From contig NC_135137.1 in the NCBI RefSeq assembly GCF_051014445.1, positions 16,183,501-16,247,500 of the forward strand: DNA of 64,000 nucleotides, given 5' to 3'. The DNA is from Colletes latitarsis. Lineage: Eukaryota; Arthropoda; Insecta; Hymenoptera; Colletidae. The notes beneath the pieces were generated by a model, which ran no database searches, was not told the DNA's origin, and saw only the letters and a list, made by a program, of their open reading frames with translations. Positions 49,983-62,200 of the stretch are shown here, in pieces; position 1 is the first letter of the stretch; every line of letters begins with the position of its first letter. The position numbers and the translations under genes are program-made.

Positions 49983-52530
49983 GGGATTTGCCCTCTTCAG
50001 TCTCATACTTTCGCATTCTTCACATACTTCTTGAGCAGATCCTGGGTTTTTTCTGGTTTGGATCACAAAGTAATGTGGTACCACCCACAAACAGTCGATG
50101 AAACCAGGTTTCGATCAATATTTTAGATGATAACGCATGTTACGGCTAGGTTAGGCCTGGGATTTGCTCCGATCAGACTCATACTTACGCATATTTCTCA
50201 TACTTGATGACCAGATTCTGGGCTTTTTTCTGGTTTGGATCACGTAGTAATGTGGTACCACACTCAAACAGTCTATGAAACCTGGTTTCGATGAATATTT
50301 TAGAGGATAACGCATGTTAGGTCTAGGTTAGGTCTGGGATTTGCTCTCATCAGGCTGATACTTTCGTATATTTCTCATACTTGATGGCCAGATTCTGGGC
50401 TTTTTCTGGTTTGTATCACGTAGTAATGTGGTACCACACTCAAACAGTCTATGAAACCTGGTTTCGATGAATATTTTAGAGGATAACGCATGTTAGGTCT
50501 AGGTTAGGTCTGGGATTTGCTCTCATCAGGCTGATACTTTCGTATATTTCTCATTCTTGTTGGCCAGATCCTGGGCTTTCACTGGTTTGGATCACGTAGT
50601 AATGTGGTACCACACTGGAACAGACGATTGAACCTGGTTTCGATCAATATTGTAGAGGATAACGCATGTTAGGTCTAGGTTAGGTCTGGGATTTGCTCTC
50701 ATCAGGCTGATACTTTCGTATATTTCTCATACTTCTTGAACAGATCCTGGGTTTTTTCTGGTTTGGATCACATAGTAATGTGGTAACACCCACAAACAGT
50801 CGATGAAACCAGGTTTCGATCAATATTTTAGATGATAACGCATGTTACGGCTAGGTTAGGCCTTGGATTTGCCCACATCAGACTCATACTTTCGAATTCT
50901 GCACATACTTGTTGAACAGCTCCTGGGTTTTTTCTGGTTTGGATCACGTAGCAATGTTGTACGACACTCAAACAGTCGATTAAACCTGGTTCCGATCAAT
51001 ATTTTTGAGGATAACGCATGCTAGGTCTACGTTAGGTGTGGGATTTGCTCGCATCAGGCTCATACTTTCGCATATTTCTCATACTTGATGGCCAGATTCT
51101 GGGCTTTTTCTGGTTTGTATCACGTAGTAATGTGGTCCCACACTCAAACAGTCTATGAAACCTGGTTTCGATGAATATTTTAGAGAATAACGCATGTTAG
51201 GTCTAGGTTAGGTCTGGGATTTGCTCTCATCAGGCTGATACTTTCGTATATTTCTCATTCTTGTTGGCCAGATTCTGGGCTTTCACTGGTTTGCATCACG
51301 TAGGAATGTGGTACCACACTCGAACAGACGATTGAACCTGGTTTCGATCAATATTGTAGAGGATAACGCATGTTTGGTCTAGGTGAGGCCTTGGATTTTT
51401 CCCTCATCAGACTCATACTTTCGAATTCTTCACATACTTGTTGAACAGATCCTGGGTTTTTTCTGGTTTGGATCACGTAGTAAAGTTGTACGACACTCAA
51501 ACAGTCGATTAAACATGGTTTCGATAAATATTTTAGAGGAGAACGCATGTTAGGTCTAGGTTAGGTCTGGGATTTGCTCTCATCAGGCTGATACGTTCGT
51601 ATATTTCTCAATCTTGTTGCCCAGATCCTGGGCTTTCACTGGTTTCGACCACGTAGTAATGTGGTACCACACTCAAACAGTCGATTAAACCTGGTTTCGA
51701 TCAATATTATAGAGGATAACGCATGTTAGGTCTAGGTGAGGCCTTGGATTTTTCCCCCATCAGACTCATACTTTCGCATATTTCTCATACTTGATGGCCA
51801 GATTCTGGGCTTTTTTTGGCTTGGATCACGCAGTAATGTGGTACCACACTGAAACAGTCGATTAAACCAGGTTTCGATCAATATTTTAGAGGATAACGCA
51901 TGTTAGGGCTAGGTTAGGCCTTGGATTTGCCCCCATCAGAATCATGCTTACGCATATTTCTCATACTTGATGACCAGATTCTGGGCTTTTTTCTGGTTTG
52001 GATCACATAGTAATGTGGTACCACCCAGAAACAGTCGATTAAACCAGGTTTCGATCAATATTTTAGAGGATAACGCATGTTAGGGCTAGGTTAGGCCTTG
52101 GGTTTGCCCCCATCAGAATCATACTTTCGAATTCTTCACATACTTGTTGAACAGAACCTGGGTTTTTTCTGGTTTGGATCACGTAGTAATGTGGTACCAC
52201 ACTCAAACAGTCGATTACACCTGGTTTCGATAAATATTTTTGAGGATAACGTATGCTAGGTCTACGTTAGGTGTGGGATTTTCTCGCATCAGGCTCATAC
52301 TTTCGCATATTTCTTATACTTGATGGTCAGATTCTGGTCTTTTTTTGGTATGGATCACGTAGTAATGTGGTACCACACTGAAACAGTCTATGAAACCTGG
52401 TTTCGATGAATATTTTAGAGGATAACGCATGTCAGGTCTAGGTGAGGTCTTGGATTTACCCCCATCAGACTCATACTTTCGAATTCTTCACATACTTGTT
52501 GAACAGATCCTGGGTTTTTTCTGGTTGGGA
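49983..52530. repeat. 21/22-monomer repeat, copy 1
   Basis: Matches 53860-56231. The offset is 3,877 bp at the left (22 monomers) and 3,701 bp from about 51348 on (21 monomers), so copy 1 has one extra monomer, probably the one near 50341-50517. Shared private variants are ACAAAGTAATGTGG, TTACGGCTAGG, GTTTGGTCTAGG, GGAGAACGCATG and CTGGTTGGGATC (52523/56224). Confidence 0.8.
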
Positions 52531-53859
52531 TCACGTGGTAATGTGGTACCACACTGAAACAGTCAATTAAACCTAGTCTGGGTCAACATTTCAAAGGATA
52601 ACGCATGTTAGGTCTGGGTTAGGTCTGTGATTTGCCCTCATGAGGCTCATACTTTCGCATATTTCTTATACTTGTTTGCCAGATCCTAGGCTTTTTCTGG
52701 TATGGATCACGTAGTAATGTGTGACCACACTGAAACAGTCGATTAAACCTTGTCTCGATCAATATTTTTGAGGATAACGCATGTTAGGTCTAGGTTAGGC
52801 CTTGGATTTGCCCCCATTAGACTCATACTTTCGCATTCAACACATACTTGTGGAACAGAACCTGGGTTATTTCTAGTTTGGATCACGTGGTAATGTGGGA
52901 CAACACTGAAACAGTCGATTAAACCTGGTCTCGATCTATATTTTAGAGGATAACGCATGTTAGGTCAGGGTTAGGTCTGGGATTTGCCCTCTTCAGTCTC
53001 ATACTTTCGCATTCTTCACATACTTCTTGAGCAGATCCTGGGTTATTTCTGGTTTGGATCACGTAGTAATGTGGTACCACACTCAATCAGTCGATTAAAC
53101 CAGGTTTCGATAAATGTTTTAAAGGATAACGCATGTTAGGTCTAGGTTAGCTCTGGGATTTGCTCTCATCAGGCTCATACTTTCGCATATTTCTCATTCT
53201 TGTTGGCCAGATCCTGGGCTTTCAATGGTTTGGATCACGTAGTAATCTGGTACCACACTGAAACAGTCAATTAAACCTAGTCTGGGCCAACATTTCAAAG
53301 GATAACGCATGTTAGGTCTGGGTTAGGTGTGGGATTTGCTCGCATCAGGCTCATACTTTCGCATTCTTCACATACTTGTCGAACAGATCCTGGGCTTTCA
53401 CTGGTTTGGATCCCGTAGTAATCTGGTACCACACTGAAACAGTCCATTCAACCTGGTCTCTATAAATATTTTAGAGGATAACGCATGTTAGGTCTGGGTT
53501 AGGTCTAGGATTTGCCCCCATCAGGCTGATACTTTCGCATTTTTCACATACTTCGTTGACCAGATCCTAGGTTTTCTCTGGTTTGGATCACCTAGTAATG
53601 TTGTACGACACTCAAACAGTCGATTAAACCTGGTTTCGATCAATATTGTAGAGGATAACGCATGTTAGGTCTAGGTTAGGTCTGGGATTTGCTCTCATCA
53701 GGCTGATACTTTCGCATTCTTCACATACTTCTTGACCAGATCCTGGGTTTTTTCTGGTTTGGATCACAAAGTAATGTGGTACCACCCACAAACAGTCGAT
53801 GAAACCAGGTTTCGATCAATATTTTAGATGATAACGCATGTTAGGTCTGGGTTAGGTCT
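52531..53859. repeat. Spacer monomers between the two 21/22-mer copies
   Basis: Only 176-bp monomers, no gene. The first half repeats the block at 49560-50040. The second half includes single-use variants such as CCTAGGTTTTCTCTGG near 53565 and TTGTACGACACTC. Confidence 0.65.
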
Positions 53860-56231
53860 GGGATTTGCCCTCTTCAGTCTCATACTTTCGCATTCTTCAC
53901 ATACTTCTTGAACAGATCCTGGGTTTTTTCTGGTTTGGATCACAAAGTAATGTGGTACCACCCACAAACAGTCGATGAAACCAGGTTTCGATCAATATTT
54001 TAGATGATAACGCATGTTACGGCTAGGTTAGGCCTGGGATTTGCTCCGATCAGACTCATACTTAAGCATATTTCTCATACTTGATGACCAGATTCTGGGC
54101 TTTTTTCTGGTTTGGATCACGTAGTAATGTGGTACCACACTCAAACAGTCTATGAAACCTGGTTTCGATGAATATTTTAGAGGATAACGCATGTTAGGTC
54201 TAGGTTAGGTCTGGGATTTGCTCTCATCAGGCTGATACTTTCGTATATTTCTCATTCTTGTTGGCCAGATCCTGGGCTTTCACTGGTTTGGATCACGTAG
54301 TAATGTGGTACCACACTGGAACAGACGATTGAACCTGGTTTCGATCAATATTGTAGAGGATAACGCATGTTAGGTCTAGGTTAGGTCTGGGATTTGCTCT
54401 CATCAGGCTGATACGTTCGTATATTTCTCATACTTCTTGAACAGATCCTGGGTTTTTTCTGGTTTGGATCACATAGTAATGTGGTAACACTCACAAACAG
54501 TCGATGAAACCAGGTTTCGATCAATATTTTAGATGATAACGCATGTTACGGCTAGGTTAGGCCTTGGATTTGCCCACATCAGACTCATACTTTCGAATTC
54601 TGCACATACTTGTTGAACAGCTCCTGGGTTTTTTCTGGTTTGGATCACGTAGCAATGTTGTACGACACTCAAACAGTCGATTAAACCTGGTTCCGATCAA
54701 TATTTTTGAGGATAACGCATGCTAGGTCTACGTTAGGTGTGGGATTTGCTCGCATCAGGCTCATACTTTCGCATATTTCTCATACTTGATGGCCAGATTC
54801 TGGGCTTTTTCTGGTTTGTATCACGTAGTAATGTGGTACCACACTCAAACAGTCTATGAAACCTGGTTTCGATGAATATTTTAGAGAATAACGCATGTTA
54901 GGTCTAGGTTAGGTCTGGGATTTGCTCTCATCAGGCTGATACTTTCGTATATTTCTCATTCTTGTTGGCCAGATCCTGGGCTTTCACTGGTTTGCATCAC
55001 GTAGGAATGTGGTACCACACTCGAACAGACGATTGAACCTGGTTTCGATCAATATTGTAGAGGATAACGCATGTTTGGTCTAGGTGAGGCCTTGGATTTT
55101 TCCCTCATCAGACTCATACTTTCGAATTCTTCACATACTTGTTGAACAGATCCTGGGTTTTTTCTGGTTTGGATCACGTAGTAATGTTGTACGACACTCA
55201 AACAGTCGATTAAACATGGTTTCGATAAATATGTTAGAGGAGAACGCATGTTAGGTCTAGGTTAGGTCTGGGATTTGCTCTCATCAGGCTGATACGTTCG
55301 TATATTTCTCATTCTTGTTGCCCAGATCCTGGGCTTTCACTGGTTTCGACCACGTAGTAATGTGGTACCACACTCAAACAGTCGATTAAACCTGGTTTCG
55401 ATCAATATTATAGAGGATAACGCATGTTAGGTCTAGGTGAGGCCTTGGATTTTTCCCCCATCAGACTCATACTTTCGCATATTTCTCATACTTGATGGCC
55501 AGATTCTGGGCTTTTTTTGGCTTGGATCACGCAGTAATGTGGTACCACACTGAAACAGTCGATTAAACCAGGTTTCGATCAATATTTTAGAGGATAACGC
55601 ATGTTAGGTCTAGGTTAGGCCTTGGATTTGCCCCCATCAGAATCATGCTTACGCATATTTCTCATACTTGATGACCAGATTCTGGGCTTTTTTCTGGTTT
55701 GGATCACATAGTAATGTGGTACCACCCAGAAACAGTCGATTAAACCAGGTTTCGATCAATATTTTAGAGGATAACGCATGTTAGGGCTAGGTTAGGCCTT
55801 GGGTTTGCCCCCATCAGAATCATACTTTCGAATTCTTCACATACTTGTTGAACAGAACCTGGGTTTTTTCTGGTTTGGATCACGTAGTAATGTGGTACCA
55901 CACTCAAACAGTCGATTACACCTGGTTTCGATAAATATTTTTGAGGATAACGTATGCTAGGTCTACGTTAGGTGTGGGATTTGCTCGCATCAGGCTCATA
56001 CTTTCGCATATTTCTTATACTTGATGGTCAGATTCTGGTCTTTTTTTGGTATGGATCACGTAGTAATGTGGTACCACACTGAAACAGTCTATGAAACCTG
56101 GTTTCGATGAATATTTTAGAGGATAACGCATGTCAGGTCTAGGTGAGGTCTTGGATTTACCCCCATCAGACTCATACTTTCGAGTTCTTCACATACTTGT
56201 TGAACAGATCCTGGGTTTTTTCTGGTTGGGA
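53860..56231. repeat. 21/22-monomer repeat, copy 2
   Basis: Second copy of the block at 49983-52530, one monomer shorter. Substitutions are few, for example TTAAGCATATTTC near 54062 against TTACGCATATTTC near 50185, and AATATGTTAGAGG near 55229 against AATATTTTAGAGG near 51528. Confidence 0.8.
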
Positions 56232-59200
56232 TCACGTAGTAATGTTGTACGACACTCACACAGTCGATTAAACCTGGTTTCGATAAATATTTTAGAGGAT
56301 AACGCATGTTAGGTCTAGGTTAGACCTTGGATTTGCCCCCATCAGACTCATACTTTCGAATTCTTCACATACTTTGTTGACCAGATCCTGGGCTTCTTCT
56401 GGTTTGGATCACGTGGTAATGTGGTACCACACTGAAACAGTCAATTATACCTAGTCTGGGTCAACATTTCAAAGGATAACGCATGTTAGGTCTGGGTTAG
56501 GTCTGTGATTTGCCCTCATGCGGCTCATACTTTCGCATATTTCTTATACTTGTTTGCCAGATCCTGGGCTTTTTTTGGTTTGGATCACGTAGTAATGTGG
56601 TACCACATTGAAGCAGTCCACTAAACCTGGTTTCGATCAATATTTTAGAGGACAACGCATGTTAGGTCTATGTTAGGTCTGGGATTTGCTCCCATTAGGC
56701 TCATACATTCACATTTTCCGCATACTTGTTGGCCAGATCCCGGGCTTTTTCTGGTTTGGATCGCGTGGTAATGTGGTATCACACTGAAACTGTCCATTAA
56801 ACCTGGTTTCGATAAATATTTTAGAGGATAACGCATGTTAGGTCTGGGTTAGGTCTAGGATTTGCCCTCATCAAGCCCATACTTTCGCTTATTTCTCTTA
56901 CTTGATGGCCAGATTCTGGGCTTTTTCTGGTTTGGATCACGTAGTAATGTGGTACCACACTCAAACAGTCAATGAAACCTGGTTTCGATAAATATTTTGG
57001 AGGATAACGCATGTTAGGTCTAGGTTACTTCTGGGATTTGCTCTCATCAGGCTGATACTTTCGTATATTTCTCATTCTTGTCGGCCAGATCCTGGGCTTT
57101 CACTGGCTTGGATCGCGTGGTAATGTGGTACCACACTCAAGCAGTCGATTAAACCTGGTTTCGATGAATATTTTAGAGGATAACGCATGTTAGGTCTAGG
57201 TAAGGTCTGGGATTTGCTCTCATCAGGCTCATACTTTCGTATATTTCTCATTCTTGTTGGCCAGATCCTGGGCATTCACAGGTTTGGATCACGTAGTAAT
57301 GTGGTACAACACTGAAACAGTCGATTAAACCTGGTCTCGATCAATATTTTAGAGGATAACGCATGTTAGGTCTAGGTTAGGCCTTGGATTTGCCCCCATT
57401 AGACTCATACTTTCGCATTCAACACATACTTGTGGAACAGAACCTGGGTTTTTTCTGGTTTGGATCACGTGGTAATGTGGGACCACACTGAAACAGTCGA
57501 TTAAACCTGGTCTCGATCTATATTTTAGAGGATAACGCATGTAAGGTCTGGGTTAGGTCTGGGATTTGCCCTCTTCAGTCTCATACTTTCGCATTCTTCA
57601 CATACTTCTTGAACAGATCCTGGGTTTTTTCTGGTTTGGATCATATAGTAGTGTGGCATCACACTGAAACAGTCGCTTAAACATGGTTTTGATCAATATT
57701 ATAGAGGATAACTCATGTTAGGTCTGACTTGGGTCTAGGATTTGCCCTCACCAGGCTCACTCTTTCGCATATTTCTCGTACATGTTGGCCAGATCCTGGG
57801 CTCTTTCTGGTTTGGATCACATGATAATGTGGTACCACACTGAAAGAGACCATTAAACTTGGTTTCGATCAATATTTTTGAGGTTAACACATGTTAGGTC
57901 TAGGTTAGATCTGGGATTTGCACTCATCAGCTCATACTTTCGCATATTTCTCATACTTGATGGCCAGATTCTGGGCTTTTTTTGGCTTGCATCACGTAGT
58001 AATGTGGTACCACACTGAAACAGTCGACTAAACCTGGTCTCGATCAATAATTTAGAGGATAGCGCATGTTAGGTCTAGGTTAGGCCTTGGATTTGCCCCC
58101 ATCAGACTCATACTTTCGAATTCTTCACATACTTGTTGAACAGATCCTGGGTTATTTCTGGTTTGGATCACGTAGTAATGTGGTACCACACTCAATCAGT
58201 CCATTAAACCTGGTTTCGATAAATATTTTAGAGGACAACGCATGTTAGGTCTATGTTAGGTCTAGGTTTTGCCCTCATCAGGCTCATACTTTCGCATTTT
58301 TCGCATTCTTTGTTGACCAGATCCAGGGCTTCTTCTGGTTTGGATCACGTGGTAATGTGGTACCACACTGAAACAGTCAATTAAACCTAGTCTGGGTCAA
58401 CATTTCAACGGATAACGCATGTTAGGTCTGGGTTAGGTCTGTGATTTGCCCTCAAGGGGCTCATACTTTCGCATATTTCTCATACTTGTTTGCCAGATCC
58501 TAGGCTTTTTCTGGTATGGATCACGTAGTAATGTGGGACCACACTGAAACAGTCGATTACACCTGGTTTCGATGAATATTTTAGAGGATAACGCATGTTA
58601 GGTCTAGGTTAAGTCTGGGATTTGCTCTCATCAGGCTGATACTTTCGTATATTTCTCATTCTTGTTGGCCAGATCCTGGGCTTTCACTGGTTTGGATCAC
58701 GTAGTAATGTGGTACCACACTCGAACAGATGATTGAACCTGGTTTCGATCAATATTGTAGAGGATAACGCATGTTTGGTCTAGGTGAGGCCTTGGATTTT
58801 TCCCTCATCAGACTCATACTTTCGAATTCTTCACATACTTGTTGAACAGATCCTGGGTTTTTTCTGGTTTGGATCACGTAGTAATGTTGTACGACACTCA
58901 AACAGTCGAATAAACCTGGTTTCGATAAATATTTTAGAGGAGAACGCATGTTAGGTCTAGGTTAGGTCTGGGATTTGCTCTCATCAGGCTGATACGTTCG
59001 TATATTTCTCATTCTTGTTGGCCAGATCCTGGGCTTTCACTGGTTTGGACCACGTAGTAATGTGGTACCACACTCAAACTGTCGATTAAACCTGGTTTCG
59101 ATCAATATTATAGAGGATAACGCATGTTAGGTCTGGGTTAGGTCTAGGATTTGCCCTCATCAGGCTCATACTTTCGCATTTTTCGCATACTTTGTTGACC

Positions 59201-62200
59201 AGATCCTGGGCTTCTTCTGGTTTGGATCACGTGGTAATGTGGTACCACACTGAAACAGTCAATTAAACCTAGTCTGGGTCAACATTTCAAAGGATAACGC
59301 ATGTTAGGTCTGGGTTAGGTCTGTGATTTGCCCTCATGAGGCTCATACTTTCGCATATTTCTTATACTTGTTTGCCAGATCCTGGGCTTTTTTTGGTTTG
59401 GATCACGTAGTAATGTGGTACCACACTGAAGCAGTCCACTAAACCTGGTTTCGATCAATATTTTAGAGGACAACGCATGTTAGGTCTGGGATTTGCTCGC
59501 ATTAGGCTCATACATTCACATTTTCCGCATACTTGTTGGCCAGATCCCGGGCTTTTTCTGGTTTGGATCGCGTGGTAATGTGGTATCACACTGAAACAGT
59601 CCATTAAACCTGGTTTCGATAAATATTTTGGAGGATAACGCATGTTAGGTCTAGGTTACTTCTGGGATTTGCTCTCATCAGGCTGATACTTTCGTATATT
59701 TCTCATTCTTGTCGGCCAGATCCTGGGCTTTCACTGGCTTGGATCGCGTGGTAATGTGGTACCACACTCAAGCAGTCGATTAAACCTGGTTTCGATGAAT
59801 ATTTTAGAGGATAACGCATGTTAGGTCTAGGTAAGGTCTGGGATTTGCTCTCATCAGGCTCATACTTTCGTATATTTCTCATTCTTGTTGGCCAGATCCT
59901 GGGCATTCACTGGTTTGGATCACGTAGTAATGTGGTACAACACTGAAACAGTCGATTAAACCTGGTCTCGATCAATATTTTAGAGGATAACGCATGTTAG
60001 GTCTAGGTTAGGCCTTGGATTTGCCCCCATTAGACTCATACTTTCGCACTCAACACATACTTGTGGAACAGAACCTGGGTTTTTTCTGGTTTGGATCACG
60101 TGGTAATGTGGGACCACACTGAAACAGTCGATTAAACCTGGTCTCGATCTATATTTTAGAGGATAACGCATGTAAGGTCTGGGTTAGGTCTGGGATTTGC
60201 CCTCTTCAGTCTCATACTTTCGCATTCTTCACATACTTCTTGAACAGATCCTGGGTTTATTCTGGTTTGGATCATATAGTATTGTGGCATCACACTGAAA
60301 CAGTCGCTTAAACATGGTTTTGATCAATATTATAGAGGATAACTCATGTTAGGTCTGACTTGGGTCTAGGATTTGCCCTCACCAGGCTCATTCTTTCGCA
60401 TATTTCTCGTACATGTTGGCCAGATCCTGGGCTCTTTCTGGTTTGGATCACATGATAATGCGGTACCACACTGAAAGAGACCATTAAACTTGGTTTCGAT
60501 CAATATTTTTGAGGATAACGCATGTTAGGGCTAGGTTAGGCCTTGGATTTGCCCCCATCAGAATCGTACTTTCGAATTCTTCACATACTTGTTGAACAGA
60601 ACCTGGGTTTTTTCTGGTTTGGATCACGTAGTAATGTGGTACCACACTCAAACAGTCGATTACTCCTGGTTTCGATAAATATTTTCGAGGATAACGTATG
60701 CTAGGTCTACGTTAGGTGTGGGATTTGCTCGCATCAGGCTCATACTTTCGCATATTTCTTATACTTGATGGTCAGATTCTGGTCTTTTTTTGGTATGGAT
60801 CACGTAGTAATGTGGTACCACACCGAAACAGTCTATGAAACCTGGTTTCGATGAATATTTTAGAGCATAACGCATGTCAGGTCTAGGTGAGGTCTTGGAT
60901 TTACCCCCATCAGACTCATACTATCGAATTCTTCACATACTTGTTGAACAGATCCTGGGTTTTTTCTGGTTTGGATCACGTAGTAATGTTGTACGACACT
61001 CACACAGTCGATTAAACCTGGTTTCGATAAATATTTTAGAGGATAACGCATGTTAGGTCTAGGTTAGACCTTGGATTTGCCCCCATCAGACTCATACTTT
61101 CGAATTCTTCACATACTTTGTTGACCAGATCCTGGGCTTCTTCTGGTTTGGATCACGTGGTAATGTGGTACCACACTGAAACAGTCAATTATATCTAGTC
61201 TGGGTCAACATTTCAAAGGATAACGCATGTTAGGTCTGGGTTAGGTCTGTGATTTGCCCTCATGAGGCTCATACTTTCGCATATTTCTTATACTTGTTTG
61301 CCAGATCCTGGGCTTTTTTTGGTTTGGATGACGTAGTAATGTGATACCACATTGAAGCAGTCCACTAAACCTGGTTTCGATCAATATTTTAGAGGACAAC
61401 GCATGTTAGGTCTATGTTAGGTCTGGGATTTGCTCTCATCAGGCTCATACTTTCGCATATTTCTCATTCTTGTTGACCAGATCCTAGGCTTTCAATGGTT
61501 TGGATCACGTAGTAATCTGGTACCACACTCAAACAGTCGATTAAACCTGGTCTCCATAAATATTTTAGAGGATAACGCTTGTTAGGTCTGGGTTAGGTCT
61601 AGGATTTGCCCTCATCAGGCTCATACTTTCGCATTTTTCGCATTCTTTGTTGACCAGATCCAGGGCTTCTTCTGGTTTGGATCACGTGGTAATGTGGTAC
61701 CACACTGAAACAGTCAATTAAACCTAGTCTGGGTCAACATTTCAAAGGATAACGCATGTTAGGTCTGGGTTAGGTCTGTGATTTGCCCTCAAGAGGCTCA
61801 TACTTTCGCATATTTCTCATACTTGTTTGCCAGATCCTAGGCTTTTTCTGGTATGGATCACGTAGTAATGTGGGACCACACTGAAACAGTCGATTAAACC
61901 TGGTCTCGATCAATATTTTAGAGGATAACGCATGTAAGGTCTGGGTTAGGTCTGGGATTTGCACTCATCAGCTCATACTTTCGCATATTTCTCATACTTG
62001 ATGGCCAGATTCTGGGCTTTTTTTGGCTTGGATCACGTAGTAATGTGGTACCACACCGAAACAGTCGACTAAACCTGGTCTCGATCAATAATTTAGAGGA
62101 TAGCGCATGTTAGGTCTAGGTTAGGCCTTGGATTTGCCCCCATCAGACTCATACTTTCGAATTCTTCACATACTTGTTGAACAGATCCTGGGTTATTTCC

